A DNA stretch of 64,000 nt from Hydractinia symbiolongicarpus (lineage: Eukaryota; Cnidaria; Hydrozoa; Anthoathecata; Hydractiniidae). A program made the translations under genes and the position numbers. Shown piece by piece: positions 36,701 through 50,910 of the stretch. The stretch is from the NCBI RefSeq assembly GCF_029227915.1, contig NC_079878.1, positions 29,725,501 through 29,789,500 of the forward strand, given 5' to 3'. Position 1 is the first letter of the stretch. The number at the start of each line of letters is the position of its first letter. The notes beneath the pieces were generated by a model. It worked only from the letters and a program-made list of their open reading frames with translations, did not search any database and was not told the DNA's origin.

Positions 36701-39700
36701 GACTTGTAGTTTTCAAAAATGTTTTCATTTTTGATGAGACGCTGAATAAAAGATGTTTAATCGCCGGCAAACGAAAACCCGCGATTTCCCGTAAATCCCG
36801 GACTCGGCCCGTATAGTCAAAAGTATACAAAGAAAGTACCAAGGGAGTAAACTCATTTCCCGAACGATTTTTTAAATTATTTTTTCACCACTAAAACGCA
36901 TGAGACTTGTAGTTTTTAAAAATGTTTTCATTTTTGATGAGACGCTGAATATAAGAAGTTTAATCGCCGGCAAACAAAAACCCACGATTTCCCGTAAATC
37001 CCGTGCTTGGCCCGTATAGTCGAGTACATACAAAGAAAGTACCCTGTGAGTAAACTCATTTCCAGAACGATTTTTTAAATTATCTTTTCACCACTAAAAC
37101 GCATGAGAATTGTAGTTTTCAAAAATGTTTTCATTTTTGATGAGACGCGGAATAAAAGATGTTTAATCGCAGGCAAACGAAAACCCGCGATTTCCCGTAA
37201 ATCCCGGACTCGGCCCGTATAGTCAAAAGTATACAAAGAAAGTACCCAGGGAGTAAACTCATTTCTCGAACGATTTTTTTAAATTATTTTTTCACCACTA
37301 AAACGCATGAGACTTGTAGTTTTCAGGAATGTTTTCATTTTTGATGAGACGCTTAATGAAAAAAGTTTAATCGCCGGCAAACGAAAACCCGCGATTACCC
37401 GTAAATCCTGGGCTTAGCCCGTATAGTCGAATGTATACAAAGAAAGTACCCTGTGAGTAAACTCATTTCCCGAACGATTTTTTAAATTATTTTTTTACCA
37501 CTAAAACGCATGAGACTTGTTGTTTTTAAAAATGTTTTCATTTTTGATGAGACGCTGAATATAAGAAGTTTAATCGCCGGCAAACAAAAACCCACGATTT
37601 CCCGTAAATCCCGTGCTTGGCCCGTATAGTCGAGTACATACAAAGAAAGTACCCTGTGAGTAAACTCATTTCCAGAACGATTTTTTAAATTATCTTTTCA
37701 CCACTAAAACGCATGAGATTTGTAGTTTTCAAAAATGTTTTCATTTTTGATGAGACGCGGAATAAAAGATGTTTAATCGCCGGCAAACGAAAACCCGCGA
37801 TTTCCCGTAAATCCCGGACTCGGCCCGTATAGTCAAAAGTATACAAAGAAAGTACCCAGGGAGTAAACTCATTTCTCGAACGATTTTTTTAAATTATTTT
37901 TTCACCACTAAAACGCATGAGACTTGTAGTTTTCAGGAATGTTTTCATTTTTGATGAGACGCTTAATGAAAAAAGTTTAATCGCCGGCAAACGAAAACCC
38001 GCGATTACCCGTAAATCCTGGGCTTAGCCCGTATAGTCGAATGTATACAAAGAAAGTACCCTGTGAGTAAACTCATTTCCCGAACGATTTTTTAAATTAT
38101 TTTTTCACCACTAAAACGCATGAGACTTGTAGTTTTCAAAAATGTTTTCATTTTTGATGAGACGCTGAATATAAAAAGTTTAATCGCCGGCAAACAAAAA
38201 CCCACGATTTCCCGTAAATCCCGTGCTTGGCCCGTATAGTCGAGTACATACAAAGAAAGTAGCCTGTGAGTAAACTCATTTCCCGAACGATTTTTTAAAT
38301 TATTTTTTTACCACTAAAACGCATGAGACTTGTAGTTTTCAAAAATGTTTTCATTTTTGATGAGACGCTGAATATAAAAAGTTTAATCGCCGGCAAACAA
38401 AAACCCACGATTTCCCGTAAATCCCGTGCTTGGCCCGTATAGTCGAGTACATACAAAGAAAGTACCCTGTGAGTAAACTCATTTCCAGAACGATTTTTTA
38501 AATTATCTTTTCACCACTAAAACGCATGAGACTTGTAGTTTTCAAAAATGTTTTCATTTTTGATGAGGCGCGGAATAAAAGAAGTTTAATCGCCGGCAAA
38601 CGAAAACCCGCAACTTCCCGTAAATCCCGGACTCGGCCCGTATAGTCAAAAGTATGCAAAGAAAATACCCAGGGAGTAAACACATTTCCCGAACGATTTT
38701 TTAAGTTATTTTTTCACCACTAAAACGCCTGAGACTTGTAGTTTTCAGGAATGTTTTCATTTTTGATGAGACGCTTAATGAAAAAAGTTTAATCGCCGGC
38801 AAACGAAAACCTGCGATTTCCCGTAAATGCCGTGCTTGGCCTGTATAGTCGAGTATATACAAAGAAAGTACCCTGTGAGTAAACTCATTTCCAGAACGAT
38901 TTTTTAAATTATCTTTTCACCACTAAAACGCATGAGACTTGTAGTTTTCAAAAATGTTTTCATTTTTGATGAGACGCGGAATAAAAGAAGTTTAATCGCC
39001 GGCAAACGAAAACCCGCGATTTCTCGTTAATCCCGGACTCGGCCCGTATAGTCAAAAGTATACAAAGAAAATACGCAGAGAGTAAACTCATTTCCAGAAC
39101 GATTTTTTAAATTATCTTTTCACCACTAAAACGCATGAGACTTGTAGTTTTCAAAAATGTTTTCATTTTTGATGAGACGCTGAATAAAAGATGTTTAATC
39201 GCCGGCAAACGAAAACCCGCGATTTCCCGTAAATCCCGGACTCGGCCCGTATAGTCAAAAGTATACAAAGAAAGTACCCAGGGAGTAAACTCATTTCTCG
39301 AACGATTTTTTTAAATTATTTTTTCACCACTAAAACGCATGAGACTTGTAGTTTTCAGGAATGTTTTCATTTTTGATGAGACGCTTAATGAAAAAAGTTT
39401 AATCGCCGGCAAACGAAAACCCGCGATTACCCGTAAATCCTGGGCTTAGCCCGTATAGTCGAATGTATACAAAGAAAGTACCCTGTGAGTAAACTCATTT
39501 CCCGAACGATTTTTTAAATTATTTTTTCACCACTAAAACGCATGAGACTTGTAGTTTTCAAAAATGTTTTCATTTTTGATGAGACGCTGAATATAAAAAG
39601 TTTAATCGCCGGCAAACAAAAACCCACGATTTCCCGTAAATCCCGTGCTTGGCCCGTATAGTCGAGTACATACAAAGAAAGTACCCTGTGAGTAAACTCA

Positions 39701-40636
39701 TTTCCAGAACGATTTTTTAAATTATCTTTTCACCACTAAAAGGCATGAGACTTGTAGTTTTCAAAAATGTTTTCATTTTTGATGAGACGCGGAATAAAAG
39801 AAGTTTAATCGCCGGCAAACCAAAACCCGCAACTTCCCGTAAATCCCGGACTCGGCCCGTATAGTCAAAAGTATGCAAAGAAAATACCCAGGGAGTAAAC
39901 ACATTTCCCGAACGATTTTATAAATTATTTTTTCACCACTAAAACGCATGAGACTTGTACTTTTCAGGAATGTTTTCATTTTTGATGAGGCGCTTAATGA
40001 AAGAAGTTTAATCGCCGGCAAACGAAAACCCGCGATTTCCCTTAAATGCCGTGCTTGGCCCGTATAGTCGAGTATATACAAAGAAAGTACCCTGTGAGTA
40101 AACTCATTTCCAGAACGATTTTTTAAATTATCTTTTCACCACTAAAACGCATGAGACTTGTAGTTTTCAAAAATGTTTTCATTTTTGATGAGACGCGGAA
40201 TAAAAGAAGTTTAATCGCCGGCAAACGAAAACCCGCGATTTCCCGTTAATCCCGGACTCGGCCCGTATAGTCAAAAGTATACAAAGAAAATACGCAGGGA
40301 GTAAACTCATTTGCAGAACGATTTTTTAAATTATCTTTTCACCACTAAAACGCATGAGACTTGTAGTTTTCAAAAATGTTTTCATTTTTGATGAGACGCG
40401 GAATAAAAGAAGTTTAATCGCCGGCAAACGAAAACCCGCGCTTTCCCGTTAATACCGGACTCGGCCCGTATAGTCAAAAGTATACCAAGAAAATACGCAG
40501 GGAGTAAACTCATTTCCAGAACGTTTTTTTAAATTATCTTTTCACCACTAAAACGCATGAGACTTGTAGTTTTCAAAAATGTTTTAATTTTTGATGAGAC
40601 GCTGAATAAAAGATGTTTAATCGCCGGCAAACGAAA
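30485..40636 (+). repeat. 10,152-bp tandem duplication, copy 1 (50 monomers)
   Basis: This segment matches the directly following 40637-50788 at a constant offset of 10,152 bp. The left edge lies just after the gacaac variant at 30481-30486, where copy 2 reads gaaaac, so the junction is known to within about 100 bp. I noted six substitutions: 31426/41578, 36164/46316, 37109/47261, 37985/48137, 39340/49492 and 40042/50194. That is about 0.06 percent, far below the divergence among its own monomers. Small indels such as the cgattttttt runs and gttatttttcacc at 36.26 kb are shared by both copies. Confidence 0.92.
37240..38460 (+). repeat. Three-monomer tandem repeat, offset 610
   Basis: Trimeric units with a type a monomer carrying an extra T (gattttttttaaatt-like tract after ctcgaacg), a b1 monomer with cctgggcttagcccg, and a b2 monomer with cccacgatttcccg recur at about 37.25 and 37.86 kb, the later one varied by exchange. 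The duplicate lies at 47.4-48.6 kb within copy 2 of the 10-kb repeat. Confidence 0.65.
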
Positions 40637-43600
40637 ACCCGCGATTTCCCGTAAATCCCGGACTCGGCCCGTATAGTCAAAAGTATACAAAGAAAGTACC
40701 CAGGGAGTAAACTCATTTCCCGAACGATTTTTTAAATTATTTTTTCACCACTAAAACGCATGAGACTTGTAGTTTTCAGGAATGTCTTCATTTTTGATGA
40801 GACGCTTAATGAAAGAAGTTTAATCGCCGGCAAACGAAAACCCGCGATTTCCCCTAAATCCCGGGCTTGGCCCGTATAGTCGAATGTATACAAAGAAAGT
40901 ACCCTGTGAGTAAACTCATTTCCCGAACGATTTTTTAAATTATTTTTTCACCACTAAAACGCATGAGACTTGTAGTTTTCAAAAATATTTTCAATTTTGA
41001 TGAGACACTGAATAAAAGATGTTTAATCGCCGGCAAACGAAAACCCGCGATTTCCCGTAAATCCCGGACTCGACCCGTATAGTCAAAGGTATACAAAGAA
41101 AGTACCCAGGGAGTAAACTCATTTCCCGAACGATTTTTTAAATTATTTTTTCACCACTAAAACGCATGAGACTTGTAGTTTTCAGGAATGTTTTCATTTT
41201 TGATAAGACGCTTAATGAAAGAAGTTTAATCGCCGGCAAACGAAAACCCGCGATTTCCCCTAAATCCCGGGTTTGGCCCGTATCGTCGAATGTATACAAA
41301 GAAAGTACCCTTTGAGTAAACTCATTTCCCGAACGATTTTTTAAATTATTTTTTCACCACTAAAAGGCATGAGACTTGTAGTTTTCAAAAATGTTTTCAT
41401 TTTTGATGAGACTCTGAATATAAGAAGTTTAATCGCCGGCAAACAAAAACCCGCGATTTCCCGTAAATCCCGTGCTTGGCCCGTATCGACGAGTACATAC
41501 AAAGAAAGTACCCTGTGAGTAAACTCATTTCCAGAACGATTTTTTAAATGATCTTTTCACCACTAAAACGCATGAGAGTTGTAGTTTTCAAAAATGTTTT
41601 CATTTTTGATGAGACGCGGAATAAAAGATGTTTAATCGCCGGCAAACGAAAACCCGCGATTTCCCGTTAATCCCGGACTCGGCCCGTATAGTCAAAAGTA
41701 AACAAAGAAAATACGCAGGGAGTAAACTCATTTCCAGAACGATTTTTTAAATTATCTTTTCACCACTAAAACGCATGAGACTTGTAGTTTTCAAAAATGT
41801 TTTCATTTTTGATAAGACGCTGAATAAAAGATGTTTAATTGCCGGCAAACGAAAACCCGCGATTTCCCGTAAATTCCGGACTCGGCCCGTATAGTCAAAA
41901 GTATACAAAGAAAGTACCCAGGGAGTAAACTCATTTCCCGAACGATTTTTTAAATTATTTTTTCACCACTAAAACGCATGAGACTTGTAGTTTCAGGAAT
42001 GTTTCCATTTTTGATGAGACGCTTAATGAAAGAAGTTTAATCGCCGGCAAACGAAAACCCGCGATTTCCCCTAAATCCCGGGCTTGGCCCGTATAGTCGA
42101 ATGTATACAAAGAAAGTACCCTGTGAGTAAACTCATTTCCCGAACGATTTTTTAAATTATTTTTTCACCACTAAAACGCATGAGACTTGTAGTTTTCAAA
42201 AATATTTTCATTTCTGATGAGACGCTGAATAAAAGATGTTTAATCGCCGGCAAACGAAAATCCGCGATTTCCCGTAAATCCCTGACTCGACCCGTATAGT
42301 CAAAGGTATACAAAGAAAGTACCCAGGGAGTAAACTCATTTCCCGAACGATTTTTTAAATTATTTTTTCACCACTAAAACGCATGAGACTTGTAGTTTTC
42401 AGGAATGTTTTCATTTTTGATGAGACGCTTAATAAAAGAAGTTTAATCGCCGGCAAACGAAAACTCGCGATTTCCCCTAAATCCCGGGTTTGGCCCGTAT
42501 AGTCGAATGTATACAAAGAAAGTACCCTGTGAGTAAACTCATTTCCCGAACGATTTTTTAAATTATTTTTTCACCACTAAAAGGCATGAGACTTGTAGTT
42601 TTCAAAAATGTTTTCATTTTTGATGAGACTCTGAATATAAGAAGTTTAATCGCCGGCAAACAAAAACCCGGATTTCCCGTAAATCCCGTGCTTGGCCCGT
42701 ATCGACGAGTACATACAAAGAAAGTACCCTGTGAGTAAACTCATTTCCAGAACGATTTTTTAAATTATCTTTTCACCACTAAAACGCATGAGACTTGTAG
42801 TTTTCAAAAATGTTTTCATTCTTGATGAGACGCGGAATAAAAGAAGTTTAATCGCCGGCAAACGAAAACCCGCAACTTCCCGTAAATCCCGGACTCGGCC
42901 CGTATAGTCAAAAGTATACAAAGAAAATACCCAGGGAGTAAACACATTTCCAGAACGATTTTTTAAATTATCTTTTCACCACTAAAACGCATGAGACGTG
43001 TAGTTTTCAAAAATGTTTTCATTTTTGATGAGACGCGGAATAAAAGAAGTTTAATCGCCGGCAAACGAAAACCCGCGATTTCCCGTTAATCCCGGACTCG
43101 GCCCGTATAGTCAAAAGTATACAAAGAAAATACGCAGAGAGTAAACTCATTTCTCGAACGATTTTTTTAAATTATTTTTTCACCACTAAAACGCATGAGA
43201 CTTGTAGTTTTCAGGAATGTTTTCATTTTTGATGAGACGCTTAATGAAAAAAGTTTAATCGCCGGCAAACTAAAACCCGCGATTACCCGTAAATCCTGGG
43301 CTTGGCCCGTATAGTCGAATGTATACAAAGAAAGTACCCTGTGAGTAAATTCATTTCCCGAACGATTTTTTAAATTATTTTTTCACCACTAAAACGCATG
43401 AGACTTGTAGTTTTCAAAAATGTTATCATTTTTGATGAGACGCGGAATAAAAGAAGTTTAATCGCCGGCATACGAAAACCCGCAACTTCCCGTAAATCCC
43501 GGACTCGACCCGTATAGTCAAAAGTATACAAAGAATATACCCAGGGAGTAAACACATTTCCCGAACGATTTTATAAATTATTTTTTCACCACTAAAACGC

Positions 43601-46600
43601 ATGAGACTTGTAGTTTTCAAAAATATTTTCATTTTTGATGAGACGCGGAATAAAAGAAGTTTAATCGCCGGCAAACGAAAACCCGCGATTTCCCGTTAAT
43701 CCCGGACTCGGCCCGTATAGTCAAAAGTATACAAAGAAAGTACCCTGTGAGTAAACTCATTTCCAGAACGATTTTTTAAATTATCTTTTCACCACTAAAA
43801 CGCATGAGACTTGTAGTTTTCAAAAATATTTTCATTTTTGATGAGACGCGGAATAAAAGAAGTTTAATCGCCGGCAAACGAAAACCCGCGATTTCCCGTT
43901 AATCCCGGACTCGGCCCGTATAGTCAAAAGTATACAAAGAAAATACGCAGGGAGTAAAGTCATTTGCAGAACGATTTTTTAAATTATCTTTTCACCACTA
44001 AAACGCATGAGACTTGTAGTTTTCAAAAATGTTTCCATTTTTGATGAGACGCCGAATAAAAGAAGTTTAATCGCCGGCAAACGAAAACCTGCGATTTCCC
44101 GTTAATCCCGGACTCGGCCCGCATAGTCAAAAAAATACAAAGAAAATACGCAGGGAGTAAACTCATTTCCAGAACGCTTTTTTAAATTATCTTTTCACCA
44201 CTAAAACGCATGAGACTTGTAGTTTTCAAAAATGTTTTCATTTTTGATGAGACGCTGAATAAAAGATGTTTAATCGCCGGCAAACGAAAACCCGCGATTT
44301 CCCGTAAATCCCGGACTCGGCCCGTATAGTCAAAAGTATACAAAGAAAGTACCCAGGGAGTAAACACATTTCTCGAACGATTTTTTAAATTATTTTTTCA
44401 CCACTAAAACCCATGAGACTTGTAATTTTCAGGAATGTTTTCATTTTTGATGAGACGCTGAATATAAGAAGTTTAATCGCCGGCAAACAGAAACCCGCGA
44501 TTTCCCGTAAATCCCGTGCTTGGCCCGTATAGTCGAGTACATACAAAGAAAGTACCCTGTGAGTAAACTCATTTCCAGAACGATTTTTTAAATTATCTTT
44601 TCACCACTAAAACGCATGAGACTTGTAGTTTTCAAAAATGTTTTCATTTTTGATGAGACGCGGAATAAAAGAAGTTTAATCGCCGGCAAACGAAAACCCG
44701 CAACTTCCCGTAAATCCCGGACTCGGCCCGTATAGTCAAAAGTATACAAAGAAAATACCCAGGGAGTAAACACATTTCCCGAACGATTTTTTAAATTATT
44801 TTTTCACCGCTAAAACGCATGAGACTTGTAGTTTTCAGGAATGTTTTCATTTTTGATGAGGCGCTTAATGAAAGAAGTTTAATCGCCGGCAAACGAAAAC
44901 CCGCGATTTCCCGTAAATGCCGTGCTTGGCCCGTATAGTCGAGTATATACAAAGAAAGTACCCTGTGAGTAAACTCATTTCCAGAACGATTTTTTAAATT
45001 ATCTTTTCACCACTAAAACGCATGAGACTTGTAGTTTTCAAAAATGTTTTCATTTTTGATGAGACGCGGAATAAAAGAAGTTTAATCGCCGGCAAACGAA
45101 AACCCGCGATTTCCCGTTAATCCCGGACTCGGCCCGTATAGTCAAAAGTATACAAAGAAAATACGCAGGGAGTAAACTCATTTCCAGAACGATTTTTAAA
45201 ATTATCTTTTCACCACTAAAACGCATGAGACTTGTAGTTTTCAAAAATGTTTTCATTTTTGATGAGACGCTGAATAAAAGATGTTTAATCACCGGCAAAC
45301 GAAAACCCGCGATTTCCCGTAAATCCCGGACTCGGCCCGTATAGTCAAAAGTATACAAAGAAAGTACCCAGGGAGTAAACTCATTTCCCGAACGATTTTT
45401 TAAATTATTTTTTCACCACTAAAACGCATGAGACTTGTAGTTTTCAAAAATGTTTTCATTTTTGATGAGACGCTGAATATAAGAAGTTTAATCGCCGGCA
45501 AACAAAAACCCACGATTTCCCGTAAATCCCGTGCTTGGCCCGTATAGTCGAGTACATACAAAGAAAGTACCCTGTGAGTAAACTCATTTCCAGAACGATT
45601 TTTTAAATTATCTTTTCACCACTAAAACGCATGAGATTTGTAGTTTTCAAAAATGTTTTCATTTTTGATGAGACGCGGAATAAAAGATGTTTAATCGCCG
45701 GCAAACGACAACCCGCGATTTCCCGTAAATCCCGGACTCGGCCCGTATAGTCAAAAGTATACAAAGAAAGTACCCAGGGAGTAAACTCATTTCTCGAACG
45801 ATTTTTTTAAATTATTTTTTCACCACTAAAACGCATGAGACTTGTAGTTTTCAGGAATGTTTTCATTTTTGATGAGAAGCTTAATGAAAAAAGTTTAAAC
45901 GCCGGCAAACGAAAACCCGCGATTACCCGTAAATCCTGGGCTTGGCCCGTATAGTCGAATGTATACAAAGAAAGTACCCTGTGAGTAAACTCATTTCCCG
46001 AACGATTTTTTAAATTATTTTTTCACCACTAAAACGCATGAGACTTGTAGTTTTCAAAAATGTTTTCATTTTTGATGAGACGCTGAATATAAAAAGTTTA
46101 ATCGCCGGCAAACAAAAACCCACGATTTCCCGTAAATCCCGTGCTTGGCCCGTATAGTCGAGTACATACAAAGAAAGTACCCTGTGAGTAAACTCATTTC
46201 CAGAACGATTTTTTAAATTATCTTTTCACCACTAAAACGCATGAGACTTGTAGTTTTCAAAAATGTTTTCATTTTTGATCAGGCGCGGAATAAAAGAAGT
46301 TTAATCGCCGGCAAACGAAAACCCGCAACTTCCCGTAAATCCCGGACTCGGCCCGTATAGTCAAAAGTATGCAAAGAAAATACCCAGGGAGTAAACACAT
46401 TTCCCGAACGATTTTTTAAGTTATTTTTCACCACTAAAACGCATGAGACTTGTAGTTTTCAGGAATGTTTTCATTTTTGATGAGACGCTTAATGAAAAAA
46501 GTTTAATCGCCGGCAAACGAAAACCTGCGATTTCCCGTAAATGCCGTGCTTGGCCTGTATAGTCGAGTATATACAAAGAAAGTACCCTGTGAGTAAACTC

Positions 46601-49600
46601 ATTTCCAGAACGATTTTTTAAATTATCTTTTCACCACTAAAACGCATGAGACTTGTAGTTTTCAAAAATGTTTTCATTTTTGATGAGACGCGGAATAAAA
46701 GAAGTTTAATCGCCGGCAAACGAAAACCCGCGATTTCTCGTTAATCCCGGACTCGGCCCGTATAGTCAAAAGTATACAAAGAAAATACGCAGAGAGTAAA
46801 CTCATTTCCAGAACGATTTTTTAAATTATCTTTTCACCACTAAAACGCATGAGACTTGTAGTTTTCAAAAATGTTTTCATTTTTGATGAGACGCTGAATA
46901 AAAGATGTTTAATCGCCGGCAAACGAAAACCCGCGATTTCCCGTAAATCCCGGACTCGGCCCGTATAGTCAAAAGTATACAAAGAAAGTACCAAGGGAGT
47001 AAACTCATTTCCCGAACGATTTTTTAAATTATTTTTTCACCACTAAAACGCATGAGACTTGTAGTTTTTAAAAATGTTTTCATTTTTGATGAGACGCTGA
47101 ATATAAGAAGTTTAATCGCCGGCAAACAAAAACCCACGATTTCCCGTAAATCCCGTGCTTGGCCCGTATAGTCGAGTACATACAAAGAAAGTACCCTGTG
47201 AGTAAACTCATTTCCAGAACGATTTTTTAAATTATCTTTTCACCACTAAAACGCATGAGATTTGTAGTTTTCAAAAATGTTTTCATTTTTGATGAGACGC
47301 GGAATAAAAGATGTTTAATCGCAGGCAAACGAAAACCCGCGATTTCCCGTAAATCCCGGACTCGGCCCGTATAGTCAAAAGTATACAAAGAAAGTACCCA
47401 GGGAGTAAACTCATTTCTCGAACGATTTTTTTAAATTATTTTTTCACCACTAAAACGCATGAGACTTGTAGTTTTCAGGAATGTTTTCATTTTTGATGAG
47501 ACGCTTAATGAAAAAAGTTTAATCGCCGGCAAACGAAAACCCGCGATTACCCGTAAATCCTGGGCTTAGCCCGTATAGTCGAATGTATACAAAGAAAGTA
47601 CCCTGTGAGTAAACTCATTTCCCGAACGATTTTTTAAATTATTTTTTTACCACTAAAACGCATGAGACTTGTTGTTTTTAAAAATGTTTTCATTTTTGAT
47701 GAGACGCTGAATATAAGAAGTTTAATCGCCGGCAAACAAAAACCCACGATTTCCCGTAAATCCCGTGCTTGGCCCGTATAGTCGAGTACATACAAAGAAA
47801 GTACCCTGTGAGTAAACTCATTTCCAGAACGATTTTTTAAATTATCTTTTCACCACTAAAACGCATGAGATTTGTAGTTTTCAAAAATGTTTTCATTTTT
47901 GATGAGACGCGGAATAAAAGATGTTTAATCGCCGGCAAACGAAAACCCGCGATTTCCCGTAAATCCCGGACTCGGCCCGTATAGTCAAAAGTATACAAAG
48001 AAAGTACCCAGGGAGTAAACTCATTTCTCGAACGATTTTTTTAAATTATTTTTTCACCACTAAAACGCATGAGACTTGTAGTTTTCAGGAATGTTTTCAT
48101 TTTTGATGAGACGCTTAATGAAAAAAGTTTAATCGCAGGCAAACGAAAACCCGCGATTACCCGTAAATCCTGGGCTTAGCCCGTATAGTCGAATGTATAC
48201 AAAGAAAGTACCCTGTGAGTAAACTCATTTCCCGAACGATTTTTTAAATTATTTTTTCACCACTAAAACGCATGAGACTTGTAGTTTTCAAAAATGTTTT
48301 CATTTTTGATGAGACGCTGAATATAAAAAGTTTAATCGCCGGCAAACAAAAACCCACGATTTCCCGTAAATCCCGTGCTTGGCCCGTATAGTCGAGTACA
48401 TACAAAGAAAGTAGCCTGTGAGTAAACTCATTTCCCGAACGATTTTTTAAATTATTTTTTTACCACTAAAACGCATGAGACTTGTAGTTTTCAAAAATGT
48501 TTTCATTTTTGATGAGACGCTGAATATAAAAAGTTTAATCGCCGGCAAACAAAAACCCACGATTTCCCGTAAATCCCGTGCTTGGCCCGTATAGTCGAGT
48601 ACATACAAAGAAAGTACCCTGTGAGTAAACTCATTTCCAGAACGATTTTTTAAATTATCTTTTCACCACTAAAACGCATGAGACTTGTAGTTTTCAAAAA
48701 TGTTTTCATTTTTGATGAGGCGCGGAATAAAAGAAGTTTAATCGCCGGCAAACGAAAACCCGCAACTTCCCGTAAATCCCGGACTCGGCCCGTATAGTCA
48801 AAAGTATGCAAAGAAAATACCCAGGGAGTAAACACATTTCCCGAACGATTTTTTAAGTTATTTTTTCACCACTAAAACGCCTGAGACTTGTAGTTTTCAG
48901 GAATGTTTTCATTTTTGATGAGACGCTTAATGAAAAAAGTTTAATCGCCGGCAAACGAAAACCTGCGATTTCCCGTAAATGCCGTGCTTGGCCTGTATAG
49001 TCGAGTATATACAAAGAAAGTACCCTGTGAGTAAACTCATTTCCAGAACGATTTTTTAAATTATCTTTTCACCACTAAAACGCATGAGACTTGTAGTTTT
49101 CAAAAATGTTTTCATTTTTGATGAGACGCGGAATAAAAGAAGTTTAATCGCCGGCAAACGAAAACCCGCGATTTCTCGTTAATCCCGGACTCGGCCCGTA
49201 TAGTCAAAAGTATACAAAGAAAATACGCAGAGAGTAAACTCATTTCCAGAACGATTTTTTAAATTATCTTTTCACCACTAAAACGCATGAGACTTGTAGT
49301 TTTCAAAAATGTTTTCATTTTTGATGAGACGCTGAATAAAAGATGTTTAATCGCCGGCAAACGAAAACCCGCGATTTCCCGTAAATCCCGGACTCGGCCC
49401 GTATAGTCAAAAGTATACAAAGAAAGTACCCAGGGAGTAAACTCATTTCTCGAACGATTTTTTTAAATTATTTTTTCACCACTAAAACGCAAGAGACTTG
49501 TAGTTTTCAGGAATGTTTTCATTTTTGATGAGACGCTTAATGAAAAAAGTTTAATCGCCGGCAAACGAAAACCCGCGATTACCCGTAAATCCTGGGCTTA

Positions 49601-50788
49601 GCCCGTATAGTCGAATGTATACAAAGAAAGTACCCTGTGAGTAAACTCATTTCCCGAACGATTTTTTAAATTATTTTTTCACCACTAAAACGCATGAGAC
49701 TTGTAGTTTTCAAAAATGTTTTCATTTTTGATGAGACGCTGAATATAAAAAGTTTAATCGCCGGCAAACAAAAACCCACGATTTCCCGTAAATCCCGTGC
49801 TTGGCCCGTATAGTCGAGTACATACAAAGAAAGTACCCTGTGAGTAAACTCATTTCCAGAACGATTTTTTAAATTATCTTTTCACCACTAAAAGGCATGA
49901 GACTTGTAGTTTTCAAAAATGTTTTCATTTTTGATGAGACGCGGAATAAAAGAAGTTTAATCGCCGGCAAACCAAAACCCGCAACTTCCCGTAAATCCCG
50001 GACTCGGCCCGTATAGTCAAAAGTATGCAAAGAAAATACCCAGGGAGTAAACACATTTCCCGAACGATTTTATAAATTATTTTTTCACCACTAAAACGCA
50101 TGAGACTTGTACTTTTCAGGAATGTTTTCATTTTTGATGAGGCGCTTAATGAAAGAAGTTTAATCGCCGGCAAACGAAAACCCGCGATTTCCCGTAAATG
50201 CCGTGCTTGGCCCGTATAGTCGAGTATATACAAAGAAAGTACCCTGTGAGTAAACTCATTTCCAGAACGATTTTTTAAATTATCTTTTCACCACTAAAAC
50301 GCATGAGACTTGTAGTTTTCAAAAATGTTTTCATTTTTGATGAGACGCGGAATAAAAGAAGTTTAATCGCCGGCAAACGAAAACCCGCGATTTCCCGTTA
50401 ATCCCGGACTCGGCCCGTATAGTCAAAAGTATACAAAGAAAATACGCAGGGAGTAAACTCATTTGCAGAACGATTTTTTAAATTATCTTTTCACCACTAA
50501 AACGCATGAGACTTGTAGTTTTCAAAAATGTTTTCATTTTTGATGAGACGCGGAATAAAAGAAGTTTAATCGCCGGCAAACGAAAACCCGCGCTTTCCCG
50601 TTAATACCGGACTCGGCCCGTATAGTCAAAAGTATACCAAGAAAATACGCAGGGAGTAAACTCATTTCCAGAACGTTTTTTTAAATTATCTTTTCACCAC
50701 TAAAACGCATGAGACTTGTAGTTTTCAAAAATGTTTTAATTTTTGATGAGACGCTGAATAAAAGATGTTTAATCGCCGGCAAACGAAA
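40637..50788 (+). repeat. 10,152-bp tandem duplication, copy 2 (50 monomers)
   Basis: Second copy, directly adjacent to the first. The match persists slightly past 50788 and breaks near 50863, where this side reads gtaaacacatttctcg and the corresponding 40711 reads gtaaactcatttcccg. The breakpoints therefore fall in nearly identical type c/a sequence, as expected for unequal exchange between aligned monomers. Confidence 0.92.
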
Positions 50789-50910
50789 ACCCGCGATTTC
50801 CCGTAAATCCCGGACTCGGCCCGTATAGTCAAAAGTATACAAAGAAAGTACCCAGGGAGTAAACACATTTCTCGAACGATTTTTTAAATTATTTTTTCAA
50901 ACTAAAACGC

